The position numbers and the translations under genes are program-made. Under the pieces are notes generated by a model, which worked only from the letters and a program-made list of their open reading frames with translations, had not been told where the DNA came from and did no database searches. 64,000 nt of DNA from Arachis hypogaea. Lineage: Eukaryota; Streptophyta; Magnoliopsida; Fabales; Fabaceae. Shown here one piece after another: positions 1 through 11,313 of the stretch. The stretch lies in NCBI RefSeq assembly GCF_003086295.3, contig NC_092045.1, positions 91,650,693 through 91,714,692 of the forward strand, written 5' to 3'. Numbering within the stretch: the first letter of the stretch is position 1; each line of letters starts with the position of its first letter.

Positions 1-256
1 AAAAATTGTAAAAAACCACGAATCGATAGTCGAACCGGTTGAACCAGTTCAAGTCTGCCCGGTACAGCACGAGAAAAAGTGAAAACAGTAAAAAACCTTA
101 GAAAAAATTAGAAATGGAAAATCGGGCGTCAGTGTTAAAGGTTGGCGGGCAAAAAATGCTAACGGGTTGGACCGGGTCCAAGTTGGGCCCAAACCTAACA
201 CTATATAAATCCATTAAGTGGCCATTTCAGCCACTTAAACACCACACCAGTAGTAG

Positions 257-1728
257 TGGTGCGGAGTTTATAACCCACACTTACTAACCGGCAAGTGTAC
301 CGGGTCGTATCAAGTAATACCTTACGTGAGTAAGGGTCGACCCCACGAGGATTGATGGATCAAACAACAATGATTGATTGATTGGCTTAGTTAGGCAAGC
401 AGAAAAGGGTTTTGAGATATTCAAAAGATTTAAATTCGAACTCAGAGTATAAAAAGGATAGACAAATAAATAAATTGGGAATAAAATATAGAGAAAATAG
501 TTAAGGTTTCAGAGTTATCTATTTTTCCGGATTAACTTTTCTTACTAACTATTTTAATTATGTAGGATTTAATTTATGGCAAACTATATGTGACTAGACC
601 CTAATTCCTTAGACCTTCCTAGTCTCCTCTAAAATTCATTAACTGCCAATTCCTTGGTCAATTAATTCCAATTAGAGGGTAAAAATCAATTTTCAGTTTT
701 CATGCCACAAAAACTCTAATTACCCAAAAATAAGGGGATTATATGTCACGTATCCCCTTAAAGCCAAATAATTAAAATTTAGGAGAATATGTTTTCAAGC
801 TATTGTTCAAGTATAGAGCTTTTCCAAGATATACAAGAACTCAAATAGAAAGAGGGTCATACTTCCGTTCCACCCAAATTCATAATATAAAAAACGAAAA
901 CAATTCTTAAATATAAATCCAAAACATAAATTAAAATAGAAAAAGTAATAAAATCAATCCATACAAATAGACAGAGCTCCTAACCTTAACAATGGAGGAT
1001 TAGTGGCTCATGGTTCAGAGTAGAAAATAAATAAGGGTTCAGGTAACAAAATGTATTCCCAATGATGGGATCCAATCCCCCAATGGAGTCTCCTAATAGA
1101 AGAGAAGTCTACCCTTTTTATAACTAATCCTCATTAATTTTAAAATCTAATTATCTAAAAATAAAAATAATATCTTTTCCTAAAAGATAAGATTTGAATT
1201 TAAATTTGAATTAATTAACAGATCTTCAGTTGATGGGTGGGGACCACTTGCTTTGTCCATTCTGCATCTTCTAATATGTATTTTCTGGGCTAGAAAGTGG
1301 GTCAAAACAGCCCAGAATTTGCCTCCAGCGTTTTTCTGTATTTTCTGCACGTGGCGCATGTCACGCGGACGCGTCAGGCACGCGATCGCGTCGATGATCT
1401 TTTCTGCAAGTCACGCGGACGCGTCATTTGTGCAAATTCCAGTCCACGCATTCGCGTCAAGCACGCGATCGCGTCATTGGAATTTCTCCATTCTGCGCGG
1501 TCGCGTGAGCCATGCGTCCACGTCGGTCTTCACTGGTCATCTCTTTGGTTTCTTCTTTTTCTCTGCAGAAACTTCATCAAATCCCTCCGAATGCTACCTA
1601 AAATAAATAAAATTGCACAAAACTCAAAATAGCATCCATAGTGGCTAAAATATAATTAATTCTAAATTGAACTCAACAATTTAGATGCAAATTCACTAGG
1701 AAAAGATAGATAAGATGCTCACGCATCA
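257..1728 (-). repeat. 3' LTR of element E1 (1472 bp)
   Basis: On the - strand it begins TGATGCGTGAGCATCTTAT, the same start as the LTR of element X at 10676, and ends CTCCGCACCA. It contains the CACTTGCCGG and CTCACGTAAGGTATTACTTG words typical of the LTR ends in this group (285-340). The + strand reading frames at 1253-1632 are only translations of the GC-rich palindrome array and were not called as genes. Confidence 0.85.
1350..1536. repeat. GC-rich short-palindrome array in the E1 LTR
   Basis: Repeated ACGCGGACGCGT, CACGCGATCGCGTC and related words recur about every 30-40 bp. They lie about 190-380 bp from the 5' end of the LTR (- strand sense). Related arrays occur at 3040-3255, 6999-7190, 10892-10985, 12633-12745, 15881-16122, 21533-21645 and 50703-50930. 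Confidence 0.8.
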
Positions 1729-1749
1729 CAACACCAAACTTAAACTGTT

Positions 1750-1763
1750 GCTTGTCCTCAAGC
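1750..1763 (-). other. 14-nt hairpin beside the 3' LTR of E1
   Basis: The - strand reads GCTTGAGGACAAGC (5-bp stem, AGGA loop), followed by the motif TAAGTTTGGTGT (1730-1742) and then the LTR start TGATGCG. The matching upstream copy is at 2909-2922, with its motif at 2890-2901. The hairpin and motif sit where a polypurine tract would be expected. Confidence 0.7.
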
Positions 1764-2078
1764 AACCAAAATTAATATAGGCTTAGGATGTGAATTTGCA
1801 TGAGAATGAGAGTTCGATTAAGCTCATGTCTCTTTTTATAGTGGGGTTTATAACTGTAATCTTGAATAGTTTTGGCATCTCACTCTCCTTTGAATCAAGA
1901 ATGTTGTTGTCATTCGGAATTAGAATCCGGATAATATTATGTATTCTCTGATCTTTTCATTTCAGTTTAATCCTTGAACACAACAAAATTTATTTTAATT
2001 TATTTTCTTTGATGCTTTGCACCTTGAGCCTAGCCGTGACTTTAAATGTTTTGTCTCAAGAGTTACTTGACACAAAAA

Positions 2079-2299
2079 CACCACAAGCACTTAACTGGGG
2101 AACTCCCTTTGAGTTCTAATTTTTCTTTTAATTACTCCCAGACAATGGTGCTCAAAGCCTTTGGCATACTCTGTTAAATGCAATTAATCTCGACTCTAAG
2201 TATTCTGTCTCAAGGATTACTTGACACAGTCACACCACAAGCATATGACTAGAGAAACAACTCTTTGAACTTTTAATCATGTCCGACCTCCCTAGTCAT
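2079..2299 (-). other. Two tandem conserved hairpins in E1 3' spacer
   Basis: On the - strand, 2299-2289 (ATGACTAGGGA) pairs with 2255-2245 (TCTCTAGTCAT). A second stem uses CACCA at 2150-2146 with TGGTG at 2083-2079, and CTGGG at 2141-2137 with CCCAG at 2099-2095. Each is followed or closed by a TGCTTGTGG-like word. Equivalent hairpins occur in X (10113-10333) and Y (13459-13677). The stem bases differ from X in a paired way. Confidence 0.6.
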
Positions 2300-5200
2300 T
2301 GATGCTAAGAGCTTTGGACCTTGCTTTTATTATTATTTATTTATTTATATAATGATTTTTTTCTTTTGCTGTTTCTTTTGCTTCAAGGATTAAATTTTTG
2401 TTTATTTCAGAGAAGTCATAATAATTCTCTAAATTCCTGTTCCTTATACATCAACATCCCTTGATTCAAATTCAAAAATAAACTGTTCATATCATGCATT
2501 CAAAAATCATAGAAAATACCACCGCATTTAACTAAATAAGATTATTCTTAGAATTAAACTCAATTTCTCATGCAATACATCACTTCGTTTTCTTTTCTTT
2601 TTAGATCAAGTTCAGTGAGTGGTACATGGAACATCTTTTCAGCATTAAAGCAATTAAAAGAAAACTAATCCTATGATTCTAACTAATAAAAGATCATGCA
2701 ACAAACAAAGAAAAATAGCAGAAAGCCAGAACATAACATAGAAAAAAAAGAGAGGGGAGGAATAAAAATGAAAGGAACTCAACCACCTTAGTTATCCTGG
2801 CGGTCGCTTTATTCTTTAGGTTGTGCTCTTCCGTGAAGATGATTTGCCTCCCTTTTGTGCCAGAAAACCAATAAGCGCAGCGTCCAACAACACCAAACTT
2901 AAAGGTTTGCTTGTCCTCAAGCAAATAAGAGCTGAAAATAGAAGAGATAAATATTATGATGAGAGAAAAATAAAAGGATAAAAGAATAAGAAAGAATTAG
3001 GATTGGGAGAGAGAGAAAGAAATCTGGGCGGCGCAAGCGACGTGGACGCGTGGGGCACGCGTTCGCGTGGGGCACGCGTTCGCGTGATTGCACTTCAATT
3101 AGGTTGACGCGGTCAGGCACGCGATCGCGTCGATGATCTTTTATGCGAGTCACGCGGACGCGTCATTTGTGCAAATTCCAGTCCACGCGTTCGCGTCAAG
3201 CACACAATCGCGTCATTGCAATTTCTCCATTTCGTGCGGTCGCGTGAGCCATGCGTCCGCGTCAGTCTTCACTGGTCATCTCTTTGGTTTCTTCTTTTTC
3301 TCTGCAGAAACTTTATCAAATCCCTCCGAATGCTACCTAAAATAAATAAAATTGCACAAAACTCAAAATAGCATCCATAGTGGCTAAAATATAATTAATT
3401 CTAAATTAAACTCAACAATTTAGATGCAAATTCACTAGGAAAAGATATATAAGATGCTCACGCATCAAGTAGCAGCGTGAATAGAAGAGAGGAGAGGTGA
3501 GGGTTTCATTCACTATTCATCTTCTCCTTCTTTCTCTTATAACTTGAGCTACGGTGCTCTGATTTGCGTGTCGTCTGCGGCTACGCGTTCCTTGTGAAGA
3601 GCTCTACAAAATCCATATAAGAAACTGTTAAGGAAAGCTCAAATTCTTCTCAGGTTCTCTCTTCAAAATTTTGGGTTTATTAGGGCTTTGGGTTAAATGA
3701 GTTTTGTGATTTTGGATGTTTAGGTTTATTCTAATCCTTGCTTAGCATTGAATTTTTGCTACCAAATCTGTTGGAAAAGGTAAGAGCCACTAAACCCTTG
3801 TAATTTTATGTTTAAGTGGAACCCTAGGTTGATTTGTGATGGTTTATGCATATATAGCTTGATTATTGTGAGTTTAGAGCTTGTTGGTGTTTGTTGGAGC
3901 AAGATTGGTGTTTGGATTTTGGTGGAAAGTTCATTTGGTTCATATTGGGAATCGGCCAATGTATGATTTTGGTTTTCTCTATGTAGTATATAATATTCGT
4001 GGACACTTAGGCTAGTGACCCATAGGATAGGATTGGATTTGAATGGTTGATGAATTGTTGGATGTTATTGTATGATGATGTTTGATGAAATGATGAATTT
4101 TGAGTTGATAATGATGATTAATAGTGATATGATGAGGATGAATGATTTGTGAAGTTGAGTAGTGGATTATGTTGATAAATGTGATGTTGGTGTTGATTGA
4201 TTGGTATTATGGTTGGAAAATTATTGAAGTTTGATATATGAGATATAGTAATGTTGATGTTGTGAATGATGGACAATAAAGGAAAAATATGGTAAGTTGG
4301 TGTTAAATGTCATAGAGTGTTGATTTTAATGAGTGTTGGAGTTTGGAATGGTTTGGGTTGGTTTAGTTGGGTTTTATGAAGGAATTGAGGAAATTATGAT
4401 TTTGGGTAAAAGTTGAATTTTGGTGAACTTTGTCCGATCATAACTCTTGCCTCGGTTTTCAAAATTGATTGAAACCTGTCTAAAATTGGAGATCTTAGAA
4501 AACCCTTTAAATCGATCTAAAGTTTGTAAAATTTGGAATCTTGTAGAGGAAGTTATGATCATTCAAAGTTGGTGTTGAAAATTTGAAATTCTGCAAAGTT
4601 ACAGAATTCTGAGTTTTCTGGTAGGTGCGCACGCACAGACCTGTGCGTCCGCACACGCAGAGGCAAGCAGTCTGCTTGCAGTGCTGGCATAGCTTGAGCG
4701 CGCATACACCAAGGGAAAATTGCGGTCTGTGTGCACGCACACGTTGGGAAGGCCAGTCTGTTAGGGGCGCTGGCACAGGTTGTGCGAGTGAACAGACCTT
4801 TTTAAGTTTTGACACCTGTGCGTTGCACACTTTTAAAAATATCCTGGGCATGCGCACGCACACCTCTGTGCAGACGCACACACCCTATTTTTTCAAATTT
4901 TGCTTTGTTTTCAACTATTTCACCTTCCCGGCGAGGTTGTAAGCTCCTATAACACCTTTTTAAGACCTTTGGGCATATTTTTAGATACTCAACATGGGAA
5001 ATGGTTTAAGGGTTTTAGACGCTATTATTTGGAAATGTTAGCAAACAGAATAGTAAGTTTCTAGTGTATTGAGGAAGGCTTGATGATGTGTGATGAATGA
5101 AGTGATGGATCCATCTTGCACTAAAAATATTTTTGAAAACCATTGTACTACTTTTCATTAAGATTAAGATACGCTATGTGCAGGGGCCGAGGTTGGATCC

Positions 5201-6415
5201 CGCCTGTCGAGGTAGCGGCGGCGTTGTAAGGGCGGTGGTTCATCCAGCTTGAGCTTAGATGTGAGGTCGGAGGCAATAGATCCCTCTCGCATCCCTTTGG
5301 ATCATCAAAGCGTACAGGCGCAAAACCCTGGATAGTGATCCAAGCACTATATCTCGGGGGCACCCACACCATGATTTCGAAGGGCAACATCTCCATGAAG
5401 ATGTGTCGGGTTGGCAGTTGAACCGACAATGTGATATCACAGCCAGTAGGGCATGCATTCATCATGTGCATTTTTTATCTATTTGTATGCTTTGTCGACT
5501 TGATATTGATTTCCTATCTGTATAACATGTCTATTTGTTATTTGAATTAATTTCTATATATGCCTTTACATGTGATTTACTTGTATTATATATACTTGTG
5601 TTTTCTACTGGGATTGAGGAGGTTCGGAAGGCAGTGGCGATGGGATCGCATGGAGGTTAGGTTGGTGAAGGCTGTGGGACAGGAGTGTTTAGCTAGATTA
5701 GAAATTCCTTATGATAGATTACCCTTTATGGTGCAATGGTTTAAGTTTTGTTAAGGAAGTACATATTATGCTTATTTATCTTATAATGCTTTAAGCTTGA
5801 ATCTTGTGATAGATATGGAGTCTAGGATTGCCTTTGGCGTCCCGGGGTCTTATATCCTACATCACTGGGAACTATTACCATATTGAGAACCTCCGGTTCT
5901 CATACCATATTTCTGTTGTGTTTTTCAGATGCAGGTCGCAACCCACCTCGGTGAGTTGTCTGTTTGGTGACAGGAGCGGAGGATCTGGATATCTTTTGGA
6001 GTCCTTTTGAATATATATATAAGTCTCTCACTTTTGTATTTTGTTTAGCCTAGAGGCTTGTATTTGAGAGAACAAAACTTGTATAAGCTATTTTTTTACT
6101 GTCTGGTTTCATATATGGTCTGTATCTGGCTAGTCGGATTAAACTCCGCGAGTCATGGCTAGCGTCTTGTGATATTATACTATTATACTATGGTGTTGTG
6201 TTATTCTATACCTGTTCCTCATGCTTTAAGTCAGTAGTTTCCTTAGTACGTTTTGCACTTTTGAAATCCTTATTTTGAGCTATATTCTTCGTCAGGCTTC
6301 TAGATATTACTAATTCCTTCTATATAATATATGTAAAAGCTTAGAACTGTCGTAACCTTTGATTAACCTTTGCTTTACGACACGAGGTAAGGCTTAGGCA
6401 AATTAGGGTGTTACA

Positions 6416-6694
6416 TTTAGCGCCCAGGGGGGGAGGCAGCATGCAGAATTTGAATTTCAAACTTCTTTGGCCAATGGATAAACACCAACCACCAACTACT
6501 TTACCACTTACTCACTCTTATCCATTCTCTCTCCTCTCTCACCCTCTTTTCCATCCACATTCATCCATCCCATCATCCATCACTTCCCTTGATTCTCTCA
6601 ACCCACCTCCCACTCCACCCAATCCCCTCTCATCAATCCCATCCATCTCTCTTTCCAACCACCCACATTCAAATTCAAATTTTTCCACCCTTCC
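6416..6694 (+). other. Internal region of element X, promoter-side of ORF2
   Basis: This is a C/T-rich stretch (CCACC, TCCATCC words). With 8212-8500 it matches the region upstream of ORF2 in Y (15550-15750 on the - strand), including TTCAAATTCAAATTT. The open frame here (6408-6731) has no family resemblance and runs into the LTR, so it is not called as a gene. Confidence 0.6.
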
Positions 6695-8211
6695 TGATAA
6701 ACCACTATTTTATGGTCTATCTTATGTTTAGTTGAGTGGTTTCATCAAGTCTTTATCTACTTATTCATATATTTTGCATGACTTTACAATCCCTTCCCAG
6801 TTTTGTTCTATGGTTGGAAACTTGCTTCCTAAAGATATTTAATTTGTGTATTTTAATTCTCCCTTATACCATTCGATGCCGTGATCCGTGATGTTAAGTG
6901 TTTCAGGCTTTATAGGGCAGGAATGACTTAGAGAATGGAGAGAAAGCTTGCAAAAATGGAAGGAACACAAGAAACCAAGGAGATAACCAGCGAGCACCGA
7001 CGCGGACGCGTGGAGCACGCGTGCATGCGATATAAAGAAATTTGCAGTGACGTGTGCGCGTGCCTGACGCGTACGCGTGGATTAGAATTCACACAAGGAC
7101 GCATGCGCATGCCTCACGTGTACGCGTGATACACCAAGACGACCAGTGACGCGCACGCGTGACTGACGCGTACGCATGACATGCGCGATCTGCAGAAATA
7201 ACAGAAAACGCTGGGGGCGATTTTGGGCCGAGTTTTGACCCAGTTTTCGGCCCAGAAACACAGAATAGAGCCAGGGAACATGCAGAGACGCAACACACAA
7301 TCTCATTAGCATAGTTTTAGGATTTTAGATCTGAATCAAGAGAAAATCACTCTTCCTCTAGGTTTTCTTTACATTCATAGTTTATTAGTTTTATGCTTTT
7401 GCTTTGGATTTTGGATATTGAAGAGTCATTACCTCCGTTGAAGTTACTATTCTAATTTGTTTCCTTATTCCCTTAATCCTTTAGTTGTTTATTAATCCTG
7501 TTTAGATAATTATGTTGCATTTTGGATTTATTAATACATTTTATTTCTTTTCCCTTTAATCAATTTTCAATCCTTATTCTATTTAATTTATCATGTCTTC
7601 TTCTATGATTTCTGTGAGCGTTTTATTCATGTCAATGGAGTAAATCCCCAACTTGACATGGGGGTTAATTAAAAGGAGACACTTGAGTTGGAAGGCTTAA
7701 GTGATGGTTAAACTGGAAGTTGTTGGCTAGTTCTGTATTTACTAACGCTATACCTTCCCAAGAGAGAGGACTAGGATTTGCGAATAAGAGTTAGCTCAAT
7801 CACTTGACTTTCCTTTATTTAGTAAGGGTTAACTAAATGAAAACAACAACCTTTTTGATACTATACTTAAGAGATCCCAACAAGGATAGAAGTTCCAATT
7901 AATCATTCTCCCAGTCAAGGCTTTTTATTTTGAATAATATAAATTCCTTTTTATTTTCTTTGCACTAATTTACAATTATTTCATTTCTGCCATTCAACTT
8001 TCAAAATCTCTCGGAAAACTTTTGATCAATAAAATAGCATTCTCTCTGCAACTCGTTGGGAGACGACCTGGGATTCATACTCCCAGTATTTTATTTCTAA
8101 CTTTTCTGACAACTCTTTTAAATTGATACGCGGAATCTTCATTCGTTAAGAGCTATACTTGCAACGCTGCTTTCTCTATAAACTCTTAATCGGTGAATTT
8201 CTGCCACGTCA
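6695..8211 (+). mobile_element. Solo LTR D (1517 bp), TSD CTTCC
   Basis: It starts TGATAAACCACTATTTTATG and ends GCCACGTCA. CTTCC flanks it on both sides (6690-6694 and 8212-8216). Removing it and one CTTCC restores the continuous C/T-rich leader of element X. No internal region is present, so the element was lost by LTR-LTR recombination. A palindrome array (ACGCGTACGCGT-like words) occupies 6999-7190, about 305-495 bp from the LTR start. Frames at 6928-7312 are translations of that array. Confidence 0.87.
6999..7190. repeat. GC-rich short-palindrome array in solo LTR D
   Basis: Words such as GACGCGGACGCGTGG, GACGCGTACGCGTGG and GACGCGCACGCGTGA repeat with 20-40 bp spacing. The position within the LTR matches the arrays of the other LTRs in the window. 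Confidence 0.8.
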
Positions 8212-8433
8212 CTTCCCCTACCATAACCGAAAACCCCTCCCACCCCCATAAATAACCCTCACTTCTTCCACTTCCACTACACCTCCACTACTCTTCCCCT
8301 CTTACTCTTCACCATATACATTCTCTTTCTTCATTTTACCCCTTTCTTCACCCCAAAGGTCGAAGCCTATACCCCATATCCTCTATCTCCTTCTCTATTT
8401 TCTTTTTCTTTTCTTATTTTATATTCCTATTTT

Positions 8434-8467
8434 GCTCGGGGATGAGCAACGCTTTTAAGTTTGGTGT
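8434..8467 (+). other. ORF2-leader hairpin and TAAGTTTGGTGT motif, element X
   Basis: GCTCGGGGATGAGC (8434-8447) forms a 5-bp stem with one G-T pair and is followed by TAAGTTTGGTGT (8456-8467). It lies 38 bp upstream of the ORF2 ATG. The same module recurs at 10641-10673, immediately before the 3' LTR. Confidence 0.7.
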
Positions 8468-8504
8468 TGGGTGCTTCGCTTTTTGCTTCTTCATTCTTAC
8501 CTCC

Positions 8505-9656
8505 ATGGCACAAAAAATCGGAGAGTCCTCAAGGAAAAGAAAGGAGAAATCCCCCACTTCTGAGCCATGAGATTTCATATAATTCTTTTCTAAGTCCCAT
8601 TAAGACCATTTTTATGATGTGGTGAGGAGGAAGAAGGTGACTCCCGAGGTCCCCTTCAAGCTGAAGGATGATGAATACCCGAAAATCCTATACCAGATTC
8701 TGAGATGGGGTTGGAAAGTTCTGACCAACCCCGTGACCGAGGTTGAAGTGTTGATAGTGTGGGAATTCTATGCCAATGCCTGGGTAACGAGCAAGCATGA
8801 TAGATGCATGAATCCAGAGACGAAGAATTGGCGTACCATGGTCAGAGGAAACATCATGGATTTTAGCCCTGAGAGCATGAGGGTGGCGCTACAATTGCCA
8901 GAGCCACGAGAAGACCCTCACTTATACATTCACAGGGACAACACTGACTAGTGGTTGGATCAAGTTCTTGCTGACATCCGCGTACCTGAAGCTCAGTGGA
9001 GAAGGGATGCTCAAGGTCCGCCTTACCAACTGGGTAGGCTTGACCTTAGGCTAGTAGCTAGACAATGGTTGGAGTTCATTCAACGTTCTATCATCCCTAC
9101 GAGTAACTGCTCTAGGGTTACAGTCGAGCAAGCAGTGATGATTCACTACATTATGCTCAGCAATGAGGTGGAGGTACATGAGGTGATCCCTCAAGAGTTT
9201 TATAGAGTAGCTGACTAGCCCTTCACCACTGCAAGGCTGGCATTCCCTCATCTCATTTACCACTTATATGCAGCAGTTGGAGCTCACATAGAGAGAGATA
9301 TCCTGATCAACGAGGAGAGGCCGATCACTAAAAAGGGTATGGATCATGCTAGGGAGCCCGTGCAAGGACCGCAGCAGGAACCAGTTCCACCGCCTCCACA
9401 GGATCTTTTGGAGATGCCTTAGGGTATGTACTTCCCTCCCCGTGACTACTAGGATCAATTAACCACATCTTTTGGGGAGCTGACATCATCAGTTGATCAG
9501 CTGAGACTGGAGCATCAGGACCAATTTGCTCTCCTCCATCAGATGATGGAAGATCAAAGGAGAATGATGGAGGAGCAGAGAAGGCAAGGGCATGATATTG
9601 AGGAGCTTAAACGCTCCAGAAGATTCTTCGAAGGGACCAGCAGCCACCATCACTGA
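8505..9656 (+). pseudogene. Decayed ORF2 of element X (putative plant transposon protein)
   Basis: The frame runs 384 codons from ATG 8505 to TGA 9654 with no frameshift but seven internal stops (three before 8620, then at 8949, 9216, about 9420 and about 9450). The translation aligns along its length with the intact ORF2 of Y: VPFKLK, GW, EFYANAW, MVRG, FSPE, LDQVL, LDL, WLEFIQRSIIPTSN, VEVHEVI, ARLAFPHLI. Comparison with Y shows most stops arose where Y has Trp or Gln, as expected from C-to-T or G-to-A changes. A CATAAATAA TATA-like box lies near 8246. The gene cannot make a full protein. Confidence 0.85.
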
Positions 9657-10675
9657 GGTAGTTTAGTTTCACTCTCCCTATTTTTATTTACCTTTGTTTT
9701 TCTAGTGTTTCAGTGTATTACCTGCTTTCTATTCTAGTTTGCATGATCACCCTTAGGATTTTTTTGCTTTCTCATTTAGTAGTTTTTTTTTGAAAATTTT
9801 TCAAGGTGTCTTATGTATTACGCATCAATCTTAAAAGAAAAAAGGTAGTGAAATGCATGAGATCTTGAGTTATATTATGAGTTATTCTAGTTGCATTGAT
9901 GTGGCGGCCTTATCTCTATTTTTGAATGTATGAATTAACTGTGCATGTTTGATATTTGAGTTGAGTATATTAGTTCTTGAGGAACAGGAATTCAGAGAAA
10001 TATTATTGATTCTCTGAAACAAGAAAAAAGATTGATTCTTGAAGCAAAAGAAATAGCAAAGAGTTAAAAAGAAAGAAAAATCAAAAGAAAAGGTCCAAGA
10101 CTTTGAGCATCAATGGTTAGGAGGGTCAAAACTGATCTCAAGCTCAAAAGAGTGGTTTTTCCTAACCATATGCTTGTGGTATGAAAGTGCCAAGTAACCT
10201 TTGAGACTGAACACTTAAAGTCGTGACCCAATACTGTTACAGAGTATGCTTAAGGCTCTAAGCACCACTGTCTGGGAGAAAAAGAAAGGAAAAATTCGAA
10301 CCCAAGAGGTTCCCCAGTTAAGTGCTTGTGGTGTTTATATATCAAGTTAAGCTTGAAAATAAAATACTTAGAGTCATGGCTAGACTCAAAGGAGCAAAGC
10401 ACTAAATAAAAGAAAAGTTGTGTTCAAGAATCAACTAAAGTCTAAAGAAGAGAATCAATAATACCATCCGAGTTCTAGTTTTGAAGGACATCAATGTTTT
10501 CGAGCTTCAAGGGATAGTGAGATGCCAAAGCTATTCAGAAATAGAGTGTCATTGGCTCTATTCAGTAATTAGACCTGAGCTTAAATGACAACTCTACTCT
10601 TGTGTGTTTTCTCTTTCTTGGTCCTATATTGGTTTTGGTTGCTTGAGGACAAGCAACAATTTAAGTTTGGTGTTG
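9657..10675 (+). other. 3' spacer of element X with tandem hairpins and LTR-proximal module
   Basis: It is non-coding. ATGGTTAGGA (10113-10122) pairs perfectly with TCCTAACCAT (10160-10169), followed by TGCTTGTGG. A second structure pairs CACCAC (10263-10268) with GTGGTG (10328-10333) and CTGGG (10272-10276) with CCCAG (10313-10317). The end carries GCTTGAGGACAAGC (10641-10654) and TAAGTTTGGTGT (10662-10673), touching the LTR start TGATGCG at 10676. Confidence 0.65.
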
Positions 10676-11313
10676 TGATGCGTGAGCATCTTATACCCTT
10701 TTTCTAGTTAATTTTATATTGTTTTAAATTAGATTTTATTTACTTTTACTTGATTTTTTAGTCCAAAAATCACCTTCGGATGATAATTTGAGTTTTTTTA
10801 TGGTTTTAGGTGAAATTCAGAGTAGTTTGGAGGAGCCTGAAGCAAGAAAGAAAAATGTTGGCAGCACCCTTCTTGGGTGCTGAAAGCCCACCTGGCGTTT
10901 GGCGCCAACAGGGGGCACAGGCCAGCAATGTTATACTCCTTCCCTGGCATCTCACACCCATTCCTAAAGTTAAACGCCAGCAGCAGCCCGTTTTACACCT
11001 CTTTGGACCTCCAAGTGGATTTAGCACTTATTAATTTTATTTTATTTTTCTTTTATAATTTCTATTTACAAATAATATCTTTTAGGTCTAGCATTTATTA
11101 TTAGGTTAGTATTTAAAGGAAAAGATCACTTAGGTTTAGGATTTTCTTCCTTCTGCACTTTTCAGAACCCTGCTTTCTCTGTAAGTTATGAGCAACTAAA
11201 CCTCCTGGTTAAGGTTATGAGCTCTGTTTATTTCTATAGATTATAACTATTATTCTTCTATTTTAATTAATGTTTTGATTCTATCTAAGGATTGTTTTCG
11301 TTTTTAATATCAT

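Larger units (their letters stand above)
257..3467 (-). mobile_element. Internally deleted LTR retrotransposon E1, TSD AGTAG
   Basis: The + strand starts TGGTGCGGAG at 257 and ends ACGCATCA at 3467. Both sides carry AGTAG (252-256 and 3468-3472), a perfect 5-bp target duplication. Read on the - strand, the 5' LTR is only a fragment (3467 down to roughly 3040-3110), followed by an internal spacer and a full 3' LTR (1728-257). Gag, protease and nearly all of ORF2 are gone. What remains inside matches the ORF2 leader, ORF2 end and 3' spacer of elements X and Y. The two LTR copies differ at about 14 of 355 aligned bases, so this insertion is older than Y. It sits inside solo LTR A. Confidence 0.88.
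1..6415 (+). mobile_element. Solo LTR A (gypsy-type, about 3 kb), left end outside window, interrupted at 257-3467
   Basis: The right end GGGTGTTACA at 6415 is followed directly by TTTAG with no primer-binding site, so this looks like a solo LTR. It shares several blocks in the same order with solo LTRs B (28461-31886) and C (55379-59740), for example the segment with GGTTTTGGTTTTC near 3967 and the palindrome at 5884-5902. A TATA-like CTATATAAAT near 201 followed by a C/T-rich stretch near 3500 suggests + orientation. A GC-rich stretch (4620-4870) is built from GCGCACGCAC-like words. No credible protein is encoded. The left boundary and target duplication cannot be checked. Family assignment (Tekay/Del-like, which have long LTRs) is an inference. 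Confidence 0.6.

Noticed and set aside
4507..4942. Cys/Arg/His-rich frames on both strands
   Set aside because: They translate GCGCACGCAC-type repeats inside solo LTR A.
6408..6731. 107-codon Pro/Ser-rich frame
   Set aside because: It crosses from element X into solo LTR D and reflects a C/T-rich leader.
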